The notes: a model not told the origin generated them from the sequence alone. A DNA stretch of 64,000 nt from Endomychus coccineus (GCA_958510875.1 OY294069.1:166035111-166099110), one strand, 5' to 3'; shown: positions 43,908-56,399, numbered from the stretch's first letter. Made by a program: numbers and translations.

Positions 43908-46009
43908 CTGAGGATACAAAATATTCAGTATTATATGTGACAATAATACATTCAATGAACAATTTTTCTAAACATACAAGTTAAGTATCATGTACCCATA
44001 CAGTTGATAACTCAAGACCGTTATTTTATCTATACGATTCGGTTCACATTCTCAAACGTATAAACCCAATCGAATTATGCAGTAGGTATTCCAACTTTGA
44101 CTCCGTAGACGAGAACATTGCCTCATTTTATACTCAAAAGTAGAACATGATAAATTGTTAAAATTTGGATATTCTTTGAATAGTAGGAGCACACTATCCT
44201 ACACATTTGGAGAGTCAAAATGATAAAGTAGCCCTCAACACATTCGTGAATAAGTCATACAGGGTCTGATGAATGTAAAAACTCCCCTCAAAAGGCAACG
44301 GTTTAGGAACATTTTCAAGGAATCTATCGTCAAAAGTATTTCACAGGATGATTCGAAAATCAAGTTTTTAAGAAATTTACTAAATGGATTAGATACGTGG
44401 ACGTCTAGTTCGGCTTTAAAGGAATTAACAACACACTGATAAATAAATTACCCAGAAAATCACGGGTCCATTTGTGACCAACAACTTTCTGTGTAATATT
44501 ATATATAGTCATGAAATGGCCTATCTGTTACATAGAATTATGAAATTGTTTTTGCATAAATACATGTAATGGAACATTACAAAGTTCCAGATGACAAATA
44601 TGTTTTACATAGGTCAAACTGGCCGTCCATTTAACATGACAAAATATAATCAACTACCAAATCTAATTCGGTTCATAAATTCCATCTTTCATTCCATTTC
44701 CTAAGTAAATATATTTTTCCTATCATCATGTTCTCTTTTGGTTTGTTTCGATATATTATCCCAGCAGAAGGCACTCGATGTGATTGCTATGCCAGCGCCA
44801 ATGTCATCAAAATGATTGTTTGGGTAGACGAAGTACAGTTTAGATTAAGTTGTCATGTAGGTGTTGGATATACTATTACAGATAACACTTGATGTTACGT
44901 CTGCAACATCACATGTGGCTTCGGACGATAGCGCAGCACTATTAGATAATATAAAGCACACATTGGTTTTTATTTTAATCTACGTTGCAGCCAGTCACAT
45001 TAATTTCAATATTTAAATAATGGCACAATGCGACTGCTGATGTTTCACCGTATGAGTACCAACTTCCTCCCCATCAATAAACCTCCAAGGTCCTTTCATC
45101 GTTCAGTAAATAGGCACATTATTATTGTGTAATTTCATCTCCCAATTTATTCATTAATTCATTCTGTTAAAAGTTAGAATCCCTTTATGCAATTGACTTG
45201 ACAGTTCGAATTCACCAAAAGTAGCGAGCATAGTATACCAAGTGGAATTTCTTAGAAAACAAATGTCAAAATATACTCCACAATACGACTGAAATTTCAC
45301 ATTTCCTTATACCAACACGTTTTAGTTGAATTGGAAACACTGGAATCAGCAAGTTTTTTTTTTAAGAATGGCTTTATTCTGCAGATTTCCTCATTTTGTC
45401 TAATTCTAACGATATAGCTTGAATCCCTTTATACAATTGACTTGACAGTTTGCTTTCCCCGTTTATCGTGTAATCCCTCAATGGGTTGAACCCAATTAGG
45501 GAAAATTCCAATAACTATCTATTCAAAGATTATCATTAAAGTTATATGTTAGGTAGCTCTTGTGTAAGAAGTAAGTACTTTGTAATATTTGTTTGAAGAT
45601 GCTATACCGTGTTAGCGAAACTATTGTCACATTTATTTGTTAAACTAATGGAAATCGAACATTTAATAGTTATTTTATCAAAGTTTAGAATTAATTTTTA
45701 TCACGTAATGGCTGATTCTATTCAGTCATAGGAAATTTTGTCAACATATTACTCATAACATTTCTGTAGAATTAGCCTAGTAATGAATGAATTCGATGTT
45801 TATATATAGATTCTGACTGAAAGATTATACACATGCATGTGTTTCACAACATTGAATTTTTGTGTTAAGAATTTATACGTTATATTTTTTATCCATACCA
45901 TCTAACATATTCACAAAATTCATAGAAATCTAGAACAATTCAAGAATTTCTCTTCCCTTGAATGTGGAAGGGTTGCTGCTCCGGTTCACCAACTAACCGG
46001 GGTTTTATC
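43908..46009. other. Presumed intron or intergenic DNA with a short direct repeat
   Basis: GAATCCCTTTATGCAATTGA plus about 13 more bases at 45178 recurs at 45421 with few changes. Otherwise nothing is recognised. Confidence 0.4.
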
Positions 46010-46620
46010 ATAGACCTAATATCCTAAGGAGACGAAACATATCATTTATACAACTCCATTTGACTTGTCGCAATGATTACATGAAGTATGACAAGGAAAA
46101 CCAACGGACCTCTTTGTCTTCGAGTCAAAATTACTCCTTATTGGCAACGCTGTAACTATGATTGAAAACTTGGTATCACGTGTAAGGCAGCACCGCTTCG
46201 AAATGGCTACGAGAAATACGGAAGCTTGCGAATTGCGTAGTACAGAACAAAGTCCCCATTCTTAAAGGTGGGCGGCGTTGTCGTCTTCTGAACAAATGAT
46301 GCAATGGAATGGAATAGTTCTATATTTAAAAATTTTAATATTCTATAATTCGATTGTATATTCCAGGTTACCATAAATTATGGAATACTTTTCAGAGAAA
46401 ACGACATTTCAACAGTATTGCTTCTAATAACCAATAAATAATGCTGTGGACGTTTTTATAATAATTACAAATCTCAATCCGGCACACAGAACAACTAATC
46501 CGGCAACAGCACATTCCATACGGCCATACTTACACAGAGGTCTGAGTGGCCCGAAACTTTGGCAATGCCTGATCGTGTTTAAATGTAAACAATTCAGTCT
46601 CCTTAGGATAATAGGTCTAT
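46010..46620. mobile_element. Possible MITE bounded by 24-bp inverted repeats
   Basis: 46010-46033 (ATAGACCTAATATCCTAAGG plus GAGAC) is the inverted complement of 46597-46620 with two mismatches. The similarity extends outward as GGTTTTAT-CATAGACC and its counterpart. The 611-bp interval has no coding sequence. No target duplication was settled. Confidence 0.5.
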
Positions 46621-46629
46621 GGGTTTTAT

Positions 46630-47300
46630 GGACAGGACAGGTCTCCCTATAATGTTATTGTAACCCAAAGGGAGGACTGGACTGAGTCAGACATCCCCGG
46701 GTACCCCAGATTGGAAACGTATGGTACAGAAATTGCTCCAGGAATGAGCAGAGGGCGGGACCTGGGTGCGTATGGATAACATCAAACGTAGGTTCCCATA
46801 GGAAAGTATACCACAGTTTTCCAGACAGAGGTGAAAATCATCCTGGAAAGCGCAAGGGCTCCAAACAGCTGGATAGAACGGGACTTCAAATGAACAATTG
46901 CTCTGAGCAGGGCGCCCTTGGCGGCCCTAGAAGCCTCAAACGGAGTGTCGTCGAAACTTGGAAGGAATTAACAGAAAATAATCAATCCCCAGCTATTCCG
47001 GTATCAGGGGCAACGAAGTGACTGATCGGTATTCGAGTGAGAACTGATAACTGCACGATGTGATGGAGAGTATCAGCGAAGCAAGAGTTACCAATTGATA
47101 CCCTGCATCGTGACCTGAGATACCACCGAGCAAATATGGTCCACAATATGAACTATGCGCTCATATCCTAATGGACTGCAAGGTTCTAACAAACCTCACG
47201 TGGAATTGCTCCGAAGCAGTAACCTTGGACCATAATAGACGCTAGCCTTTTGGAAGAGGGCTGGCGTCGTGAAGTGGAGCTAAAGGTTTCATGGGAACAA
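46630..47300 (+). mobile_element. LINE ORF2 RNase H remnant
   Basis: Broken frames give AGLGAYG-like and SLGKYTTVFQTEVKIIL (RNase H core), then RAPLAALEASN in place of DSxAALxAL, and near 46990 a VSGHQG-like trace. A cysteine-rich tail is suggested near 47140 (ACGxEQETxxHILMDC-like in shifted frames). Numerous stops are present. The clade is not certain. Confidence 0.6.
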
Positions 47301-47929
47301 AAAGCGTCTGGTGGTGGTCTTAGGAAATCAGATTCATTCAAATAATAATAATAAGTTACAAATATAAAAGAATACAACCTTGAAATATTTACTTTCTCCG
47401 GATTAGTTATCTTTGGATTGGGCAAGAAGCCGTCGGTCTAATTCTAGGTATGAGATTACACATCTTATTTGTACATCCCCTCGAAATGATACAAGTGAAG
47501 AAGCATAATATGAGGATAATATCACGTTTTCCAATTATTACGACGTATCTCGGAAAAAGTGGAAGTGTCTAATCGAATACGACGAAATAAGAAAACCTTA
47601 AGGAATTATCGTCACCACTAGATTGTGCTAACCACGTCCGCCAAGTGTTCCTTTCAACAAAACACGTATCAAAATAATACCGTTAATCTTTGAAGGTCTT
47701 TCATTAATTGAGTAAATAAATACTACCAATTCATTCATAGGCATTGTAGACTACTCTTGCGAGGCCTGAGACTAACAGAAGGAAGTGGAAACAAGTTTTA
47801 ATTATTTGACACCAATATATTAAAAGTGTATTTATTACAAGAGCCAAATCATCAGGAAGTAACATCCCGTCTGATATGGACATGCAAAGAAGAACTTGAA
47901 ATGAAAAAATAGGAAAAAAATACAAGTCG

Positions 47930-48375
47930 TAACAGGGCTCATGACTGGCCATGAGCCAGTAATAGGGCACCTAAGCAAAATGGGACTGTACAATGGCAAT
48001 CTGACATGCAGACTTTGCGGTAAGATACAGAAACAGTGACACACATACTGTGTAAATGCGAGGCACTGGACAGCAAAAGACAGTAAATTTTTGGAAAGCC
48101 TAACGGCGAACTAGAATGTTACAGTTTCCACCCAGTGAAGGACTTGTACAAACTCGTACAAGGTACAAAAATACTCAAGTGGATACCGTAAAGAAACAAA
48201 ACAAGTGAGCCAGCAGGCCTAAGTGTCACCGGAGGCAATAGTCAGACAAGCCTACAAAGGGGGTGAAGGTTTTAGTGAGTATGTCTGGATAGGTGACTCT
48301 CACAGTAGACCATGAGATCCAAAGGCTCATAACCTCCCCATAAAAGGTTTCCTTTACCTCCGCAAAAAAAAAATT
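47930..48375 (+). mobile_element. LINE 3' end: ORF2 tail, UTR and A-rich end
   Basis: The tail reads TGHEPVIGHLSKMGLYNGNL, then TCRLCGKIQK and, after a shift, HILCKCEALDSK-like residues: the CxxC...HxxxC block following RNase H. Then comes a short C-terminus and a 3' UTR ending in an A-run at about 48365. The same type of tail occurs at 1140-1215. It is 5'-truncated. Confidence 0.7.
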
Positions 48376-48886
48376 ATTCTAGGGATTATCTTTGCGGTAT
48401 TCGACTAATAACTCCTCTTTTTATGTAGTCAATATATTGGTATTCAAACCTTAATTTGTCTTTTAATCAAGTGAGGTTACGTCTATAGCTTTCATAACTA
48501 CGTTTTTCTCTTCATTAACGACATGTACAACTCATTGAGTCACACGACTCAGACAAGCATCAAGAAACGATTCAGAAATATCATTACAATTTCCTGAATG
48601 AGATTTAATAGAATTACATAATCGATGTAACAATAATTTTTCAACGACTCCTATTTTCAATTATCGACTGGCATCTGGCACCATCAAATATCAATCCACA
48701 TTTCAACAGTAAACATTTGTGCCATTATTTTCGTTAGTGACGAGCGACCTTCCTCCGAAATTCTTACTGTCATTTTCCCGCTAAAGTTGCGCGGGCATAA
48801 TTCAATCGACAAAAGTTTCCACACCCGAGTTATTAATTATTGCACCGCATGTTCCGTTGACTAGTCCACTTTTTCTCTATTCACAG
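48376..48886. other. Non-coding, upstream of a candidate exon
   Basis: Nothing is recognised. The last 20 bases are pyrimidine-rich and end in an acceptor CACAG. Confidence 0.4.
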
Positions 48887-49063
48887 AACTATCAAGTATA
48901 CGGTGCTGCAGCTCACAGTCTAGTTAATATTAATGAGATGATTCACGTTGTGAGAATGGCTGGTCTTCCGAGGTCACTTAAAGCAACAAAGTTTCAATTG
49001 TATTTAACTGAGCGAGAAGGAACGCCTACAATAAAAACTTGTCCGAAGTATTTATTCAAGTAG
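48887..49063 (+). CDS. Candidate 3'-terminal exon of an unidentified host gene
   Basis: The exon is 58 codons plus TAG, phase 0, preceded by TTTTTCTCTATTCACAG. The peptide includes NYQVYGAAAHSLVNINEMIH, VVRMAGLPRSLKATKFQLYL and EREGTPTIKTCPKYLF. It reads like a globular protein with no transposon motif. The family is not recognised. No upstream plus-strand exon or close AATAAA was identified, so the call rests on frame, acceptor and composition only. Confidence 0.4.
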   Translation, partial: NYQVYGAAAHSLVNINEMIHVVRMAGLPRSLKATKFQLYLTEREGTPTIKTCPKYLFK

Positions 49064-49729
49064 CTTAAATTGGTTGGATGGTACCCACATTCATGATGCA
49101 GATCCACTATGGCATTTCTTTTTGAATCGGTTAGTGTTTCTATTTATTTATTTCGTTTTTGATATTGTACGTAAATGCAAGATTAGTCTCTTCAAACGAA
49201 ATAATAATGATAATAATAGGCTTTATTTTGTACAAAAGTAAAAAGAAAATACAATGTAAACAAGAGGGAGGCGAAGTTTAGCTTATGCTACTCATACTTG
49301 ACCTCTAACAAAAAAAAATAAAGAGAAAGATATAAGGGTTCTATTTACTCCTACTAAAGGATAAACTAAAGTTTATTTTATCGCTTGGTTGCCGACAGCT
49401 ACAGTGAAGAAAGGTCGTAGGTTATATTTTAGATATTAGAAATTTCGGGCGCCAAAGTATTTTAACCAACCAATGAATTATGTACATAACTAGGGGACGC
49501 AAATACTCAAGTCCCCAGGTTAAATTACCCTGAAAGAAGAAAATAAAAGACTTGTACCCAGAATGATTGGAATTTACTTGACACACTAATATTGATATGA
49601 ATTTTAACCGGTCTTATACTAATGAGGTATGAAGCGAATGATTAGAAAATATGGATGAAATCAGTTACTTTAAATCATTTAAACAAGTGAACAGTTGATT
49701 GAATTTACATAATATACAATCCTCAATGA
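49064..49729. other. Non-coding, with ATA/TAA simple repeats
   Basis: A short AATAATAATGATAATAATAG tract lies at about 49201. Nothing else is recognised. Confidence 0.4.
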
Positions 49730-49850
49730 TTATTAAAAATTGTTACACAAAACCACAATCGATAATCTGACCTGGTGAGAGTTGATGTTATTAAAAATTG
49801 TTACACAAAACACAATCGATAATCTGACCTGGTGAGAGTTGATGTTATTA
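49730..49850 (+). repeat. Two-copy 58-bp tandem repeat
   Basis: TTATTAAAAATTGTTACACA begins at 49730 and again at 49788, continuing through GATAATCTGACCTGGTGAGA in both. The two copies are nearly identical, so the duplication is recent. Confidence 0.9.
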
Positions 49851-50329
49851 TTTGCTTGGTGATGATTAATTACTTCTACTTCAGGTAGGGGTCCCTGCCA
49901 CAATTATGATACCGTTTCCACGATTATACAGCACAGATAAATCAGCGACTCCTAGTGATCTTTCCACAGTAGATGCAAGCCAATCCCTCAACACACTTCT
50001 TGTTGAATTTCCGCAGCATAGACACAAAATAAGAGGAAGAAGAAGTAAAAGGTAGAAGTGGAAGTAGAACCCTGAAATTCACGAAATGTTCAAACTCTAT
50101 TGTTCTGTTGTCGTCAGCAGACAGACATGAACAAAATACATAACAATTGTTAACAAATTAGAACTAGGTTATGTTCTGTCAGATACCACCTATGAAGGCA
50201 ATTAATTCCTGAATTTAGTAAATAAATCAAATGGAATTACAAAGATATTTACCTCTAACACGATAAGGTTTTCCTTCAAATAAGGCAACTTTTACTTCCG
50301 TTCAAAGCCAATCACGTCGAAAACTAAGT

Positions 50330-50775
50330 TTAGATCCCCGAAGGTATATCAATCACCCAATAAATTCCAAATATTCCAATCCAAATTGGTGATTGATGTT
50401 TTTGTTTTCAACGGAAGGATATTCCCAGAATTTGGTTCCAAACACACGCTTGGTATCACCTCCCTGTTGAATAACCTAGCAATCGACTTTACACTCAAAC
50501 GAACTGACTAGAAGTAACATTTTCTCTTCCTTTCCGGCGTCTCACAGAACACCCTCGAAAGAGAAGCGGTAACTGACACCGAGCAACCAAGACCCTTAGA
50601 ATATAGGTACGGTCCATGGCTCTTAGAATATACGGACCATGACTCTTAGAATATACCGAATATACGGTCTAGCATAGCTGACGTCACAGGAGTTAACAGA
50701 TTGTCCTACAGCGGCCATTTCTAAGCCGTAAAGTGAAATTTACACGTTACAAAGACTTAAAAGAAAATATAAACT
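50330..50775 (-). repeat. LTR-like direct repeat, copy 1
   Basis: This is about 80% identical to 52855-53255 over some 400 bp, in the same orientation. Shared blocks include TTTCAACGGAAG, TTGGTATCACCTCCCTGTTGA, GTCTCACAGAAC, GAGAAGCGGTAACT against TAGAAGCGGTAACT, TATACGGTCTAGCATAGC and GGCCATTTCTAAGCCGT. On the minus strand it would begin TGTAACGT, like the LTR at 39382. Local micro-duplications (CTTAGAATATA three times, 50594-50660) make this copy longer. Confidence 0.65.
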
Positions 50776-51269
50776 TACTCATCGAATTTTAAACTATCAA
50801 GAAAAAAAGTGAGAAAATAATAATCTAAGAATCTAAAGTTTGTTACAGAAAACAAATGCAATGGTAAAGAAAATACTTCACAAACTGCAATCTATAGCCA
50901 GCTGTTCTTTTTGTAAGTTCCTTGGAATCGGTTGATGATGAAGAATAATTATCAAATGAATTCTCGGAATGTTCTACCCAGCATCTGGAAGTACTGCAAA
51001 GCAGTTTTCGCGGGTACTTTTTTACCACCGGATGAAAGTAATAATTATATTAAAGATTCATTTGAGAAGATATTGACAAAATTAACTGGATTTACAGCAG
51101 TAGAAGAAAATTACTTAATTGAAATCTCTACTAGATAAGTTTGCTAAGCTGCCATCAACGGCTAATATTTGGGAATTTCGGACATTTCTGAGGTTCAATA
51201 TATGACTGACATTTATTTACAACCAGAAAAACGCGGTTGTCATCATGGTTCAAGATAATACTATGAATC

Positions 51270-51475
51270 CATGCGAAAAACTGAATATGGATGGGCCTAC
51301 CACGCCCAAAACAAAAGTTTATATTTTCACCTCTTCAGAGCGATTGCAAACTTTCAAATCCATACGACCAATAGGAACGGCGTAATCTTCTTCACAGTTT
51401 TTACACACAGACAACATCTCAAAAATAGTCTAGATAATTCAGAAGAGCTTAAAACGGATATATATGCGAAGATCC
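51270..51475 (+). repeat. Dispersed repeat family, copy 2
   Basis: This resembles 8030-8205 in order and content. See that entry. The 89-codon frame across it (51271-51540) is probably incidental, since the other copies are not open in that frame. Confidence 0.55.
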
Positions 51476-51765
51476 AAAAAAAAAAATTTGCCCCGATTGG
51501 AATACTTCCCTTACACTATATACTGCGCATAGTGAAGTGAGTAAAAATATATTCATGAATGGAGCAAATATTACGAATATTAATCAAGTAAAACCCAGAT
51601 CACAAATCACAGAAAGATGTGTCTCACCACCAGTCTGCTTTGTCTCACCAGTCTGACCTGTTTATTACTTGATGAATGTTCGTAATATTTTTCTCTATTC
51701 ATGAATATATTCTTTGTAACCCGTTTTCTGCGGTTTTGCCCAGAGAGCTAATAATTGTTTACGAA

Positions 51766-51945
51766 AATAATATATTTGAATGAATCATTCTTATGCAATC
51801 TATTTACTACGAATTTTAATTTAAAATCCCTGGATAATATATTTGAATCATACCTTCGCAATCTATTTACTACATATTTTAATTTAAAATGTCTGGATAA
51901 TATATTTGAATGATTCTTTCTCAATCTATCTAAAATGTCTGGAGG
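51766..51945 (+). repeat. Tandem repeat, three units of about 66 bp
   Basis: ATAATATATTTGAAT starts units at about 51766, 51834 and 51898. Each continues with a CGCAATCTATTTACTAC-like block and TTTTAATTTAAAATGTCTGG. The third unit is shortened. Confidence 0.85.
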
Positions 51946-52758
51946 TGAAGAGCTTAACATTTACGGATTAAAACGAAATATATACCTTAAAGTATGAATT
52001 AGAGGCCAATGTCGACCGTACCTGAGCATTTGCAAAATTTGTTTGAAGAACGTAATTAGCCAAGGACGACTCATGTAAATTACTTGCTTGAATTTGTCTT
52101 ATAACTGATTGAACAAATGCACAAAGTTGTTTACTATTCATTATGAACATGAAATACAAACAGTAAATAATAATTTTTAAACATTGAATGTTAATATAGC
52201 TATTTTCGATATAAGTTGCGAAATAGTCAATACGTCGGTATTATTTTAATAAAAGCACATAATTATTCTTGTCTTTTCTGACAATAATTATTGCGTATTG
52301 GAATCGCGATAAAAAAGTTGGGTTTTAGGTGGTTGCTAAGATAATTTTTTTTTCTAAAAGGCTGCATTATAATTAAAATTGAAAATGTAAAAGCTGTAGA
52401 ATGTGTATTTTGAAGAAGGATTCTAGTGGCTGAAACCGAAAAGAACATCTCATGGCTCATGTGGAATTCGTAGATAATATGAATGTTATAGAAGAAACTC
52501 TAATGGCACAGACCTAAACCTAGTCTAGAACTAGAAATGTGTTGCCGCTTGGAGAATAGATAAATAGTGTTCGTGGCAAAGTTACTCTCCGACAACCATT
52601 TGATTTGGTTACTGATTCTTATATAATTGTTTTACATTCTATAAGATACTCAGAGCATTTGTGTAAAGATAATGAAATAATATTTATTTTATTTTATTTA
52701 CACAACCAAATAATACTCAAATTAATAATGTTCTTAAGAAAATCTACAAAAACAAAAT

Positions 52759-52824
52759 TTCCGGTTCTGCGAATCGAACCCGAGTCTGTTAAATAGGAGC
52801 CGAATGACCTAGACCACATAGCCG
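52759..52824 (-). tRNA. tRNA-like sequence: pseudogene or SINE head
   Basis: The minus strand reads TATGTGGTCTAGGTCATTCG (A-box-like) followed by GGGTTCGATTCGC (B-box-like, one change from GGTTCGANTCC) and then GAACCGG. The order and spacing fit the two internal pol III promoter blocks, but the D arm is short and the acceptor stem pairs poorly. It is best seen as a decayed tRNA or a tRNA-derived SINE head. It lies immediately beside the LTR-like repeat at 52855. Confidence 0.5.
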
Positions 52825-52854
52825 TTTGTTATAAATTGTTTAAAGTACTAAGTT

Positions 52855-53255
52855 TTAATCCCGTAAGGTGCATCTATTACACAAATCCTTCCAATAATTC
52901 CAATCCAAACTGGTAATTGATGCCTTTGCTTTCAACGGAAGAATATTCCCAGAATTTTGGTTCCAAACGTAAGTTTGGTATCACCTCCCTGTTGAAATAA
53001 CTTAGAAAACTCGACGACCTTTTCACTTGGACGACTTAACCAAAGTAAACCATTTTCCCGGCCTTTTCCGATGCTTCGATGTCTCACAGAACGACCTCGA
53101 AATAGAAGCGGTAACTACAGAATTCGACACTGAATAACCATGACTCGGAGAATATACGGTCTAGCATAGCTGACGTCACAGGAATAAACCGATTGTAGTA
53201 CAACGGCCATTTCTAAGCCGTTAAGTGAAATTTAAACGTTACAGGATACTAAAGA
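52855..53255 (-). repeat. LTR-like direct repeat, copy 2
   Basis: This is the partner of 50330-50775, about 2.5 kb away in the same orientation. The interval contains no recognisable gag or pol, so the pair could be LTRs of a gutted element or two solo copies. Confidence 0.6.
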
Positions 53256-54165
53256 AAATTCTATCAAGAATAAATGATTCATTGCCAAAACAATGAGTGA
53301 AGAGAGAAAAATTCATCCAAAAGTACAAATGAACCTTCTACTAGCAGTAGGGTTCTTCAAAAGGAAAATAAAACTGTATGGTACCACAATGTTCAGTTTT
53401 CAGACTTGTAAAATAATTTTAAGATATTTTTGATAACCTCTTCTAGGCGTGATATGTTGCCTCTAAGCACAGCTGGACAAGACAATTGGAAAGTTACTGT
53501 TGGATGACGTTTTTACGAAAAGCTAGTTTATAGTAAATATGTCTTTCCTACGTCGAATCGGTTCACGCGAGATGTGAGTGACTACAGTTTATTACTTATA
53601 TAGAATTATCTTCTTATCTAATCACGTAGAACCTGAATTAATATAATTCAACTCATATTGCAAAATGCAAGGATTGCCATACGTATTGGAAGCACTTTTC
53701 AACATATACGATAAAACTGAGCCGTTAAAATCAATGCGTTGAATATCGATTCGAAAATTGGCACAGAAGTACAGTCTGACGAAATTTTCTGAAATAACTT
53801 AACCCATTGCGATTCGATTTTGTTGATTCTATAGAGGCAACAACTTCAATTTAGTAGCTGAAAATAGATTTCGATTGAAACCGTGATTTTGAGAATTCAT
53901 CTCTAGAAATAATACAGTTACAAAGGATTTATTGGCTCTAAATCAAGGAAAATGATAAGGTCTCCTCTTCAAAATTTACGCACCACTAGAAATATGTAAA
54001 TTATGTTTGTATTGACGCAATCTTTAATCAATCTAACGTTAGGATAATATAAATGCAAGTAATTAAACAATATTGCATTTCACAAGTTGGACGAATTTAG
54101 CAAAACAGGTTCTTCCTTTTATGAAACAAGAAAAATCCACTTGAAATAATGGATGCAATAACATG
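53256..54165. other. Non-coding, nothing recognised
   Basis: No feature was recognised. Confidence 0.4.
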
Positions 54166-54169
54166 CAAG

Positions 54170-54470
54170 ACTTCCTCGAACTCTCATAACCGCTGCTCGC
54201 ATTTGGCGGGGTATAAGCTTGTTATCAAGTTCTGCATAGATGTTCGGGGAATGTTTTCATATTCTAAGAGAACAATACCTTCTTATTCTTGTGAGTTCAT
54301 TGGGGGTAATTACATAATGTCGGACCGTTCCGAAAGGTGTTCGATAGGATTCAAATCTTCGCGACAGATATGTGAGGTATGTATCGTTCTGAATGAGAAT
54401 GAAGCTAACCTCTACAAACTGCCCAAAGGGCATGACATGTTCTTGAATAATGCTACCTAATGGAAATATG
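54170..54470 (-). pseudogene. Tc1-like transposase C-terminal fragment
   Basis: The minus strand gives, in two frames, HVMPFGQFVE and FILIQNDTYLTYLSRRFE (for FxxxQDNAxPHTSxxCR), then DLNPIEHLSE (SPDLNPIEHLWD), ENIPRTSMQNLITSLYPAKC (WNNIPQxxIxxLIxSMPxRC) and VLHVIASI. This is the region around the last catalytic residue of Tc1-type transposases. Stops and shifts make it inactive. Confidence 0.75.
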
Positions 54471-54789
54471 CTTTCTTTCATGGACCGCCGAAGAAAAGGA
54501 AATATGGGTGCGTCAAAATAAAATGCTCCCCCAAATAATTTTTATGTCACCACCAAATGGTTGCATTGGAGAGATGGTGCACGATAATAACTGTGGGGGA
54601 TTACTCCCCCTGCCTTCCCGTCGTTAGACTCTAGACATGTTACGCAGGGCCCTCTCCTACTTCGACAGTAAGATAACAGCCCGGCAGAGGCCAACGCCTT
54701 AATTGGAGAGGAGACGGTCTTTTGAACCATCTGGGCCCCTCCCCCCTGCCTACTCGTGATTGTTTCATTTAAATTATAACAGCTTTCGT

Positions 54790-55590
54790 TTGACGAATAG
54801 CCGCCGGCTTCTTATCATCGGCCTACCACATTGCCTTATTGGCCGCGAATCAATTGCCCAGAAACCTGGGATAAGAAGCACGGACTTTAGGAGTAAAGCC
54901 ATGTGCTGCAGCATTTACCCACGCAGAGACAGCTGTTTTTTCGCCCCGGTGGGACTACTTTAGGTGGACTACGGGCTCTGCTTGCTAGACTATATACTGC
55001 CCCTTCTGGGCTATAGCCAACTCCACCTCCTCGTATTTACCTGTTTTACCAGGAGCGTTACGAGTAATCCTTCGGTTTCGTTCAAGTAGCCTACCGCATA
55101 TGTCTACCACGGCCTTGAATCCATTTCGACCAGTCGTCTGGTATAGGAAGGCACTGCACCGTGGTTTTTATGGGTAAACGTTATGTGGTGCACCGTTTAC
55201 CTGACGTTTCGCAGCGGCACCTTCTTTTTTCACCCCGCTCTAGCTGGCAGAGGCTACTTTAAGCGAGAACCTACATACATATGGTGCAGCAGGTACTTGC
55301 TGACTATTCCTCACCTATTGAAGAATAGTCCCTCTCGTCTGCTCGTGTTAGCCTAAGCTACGTTTACAAACCATCGCCGGCCTCGTTCAAGTTTGGTCTT
55401 CCGCATGTGTCTAACACGTCCGTGAATCCGTTCCGACCAGCATCCCTGGGATAAGAAGGCACGGGATCCTGGTTTTAGAGGTGAAATGTATGTGGTGCCC
55501 AGTTCACCGGATCTTTTGCAGTGGCAACTGTTACGTTTCGCTCCGAGGGGTTACTTATCTCGAGACCCGCGGAGAGGACGTTGCTTGCTG
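54790..55590 (+). repeat. Three degenerate tandem units in a GC-richer island
   Basis: Markers GCCTACCACA/GCCTACCGCA/GTCTTCCGCA occur at about 54821, 55089 and 55396. They are followed in each unit by blocks like GATAAGAAGGCACGG, TTTTAG-GGTAAA, ATGTGGTGC and TTTTTTCGCCCC-GGG. Periods are about 268 and 307 bp. The block stands out by higher GC. It may be an internal repeat of a larger element, but no domain is recognised on either strand. Confidence 0.7.
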
Positions 55591-55699
55591 AAGCTATTGC
55601 CAGTTTCTCTTCGGCCTGGTAGTTCTCTTTCGAGGGAGAGATGGTGCAGTCGCTAAACCTTTCTCCAGTCATACTCTATGACGACCAGCTGGAGATGTT

Positions 55700-56395
55700 A
55701 GCCTCACTCTCGTTTCATATGTGAACAAAACTCTCTTCTAGTCATCGAGAGTACAATGTGTATGATTTCTGGCTAACCTTAACCTGCTTGATATGTGATA
55801 TGCGGTAAGCAATGGTACAATACCTTCTACAGTTCGGCTCAGGAAAGAGCAAATTCTGGAATATGTTATGAATTCGACTCTACAGTTCCTCGCCTAGGGT
55901 TAAAGCTGACACTCTAACATTTCTGACAGTTTCAGTTTCTCAACTTTATAGCCGTCTTTCAGCGCTGTCTACGAGGCGTGGTCCAGTTTCCTTAATCTCC
56001 TATCCAGTCGACTAATATTGTTGAATGATTAACACCTAACAAATTGTCCACAAAACGCATTACTTCTTCCCTTTTCCAGAAAAGTCAATCGTCATTGCTT
56101 AAATGACTTGTTCAACAGACGTTGTATTAGCTAAGTAGTTAAATATTGACTTACGAACAAATCACTTGGTTATCATGTGAAAAAAAAGAAGTAACAAACA
56201 CTCAAACTGCAACCTTCAACTATATACTAACCTAACTTTAAACGACGCGAACAGAGTAATTTTTTTCCTGTAACCCAATGACATACAATATAAACATCGA
56301 TATTTTCTTGAATAATCAAATTGGAAAATATGAGTGGTGCGTTAATTTGAAACAGTTTAGAATGCGGGCGCAAAAAAAGTCACGTTTTGATATTT
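55700..56395. other. Non-coding, nothing recognised
   Basis: No feature was recognised. Confidence 0.4.
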
Positions 56396-56399
56396 CCTG

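Noticed and set aside
50932..51138. 68-codon open frame considered as a gene
   Set aside because: No recognisable motif, no clear splice sites in phase, and it lies between repeats.
51271..51540. 89-codon open frame
   Set aside because: It overlaps a dispersed repeat whose other copies are not open in this frame.
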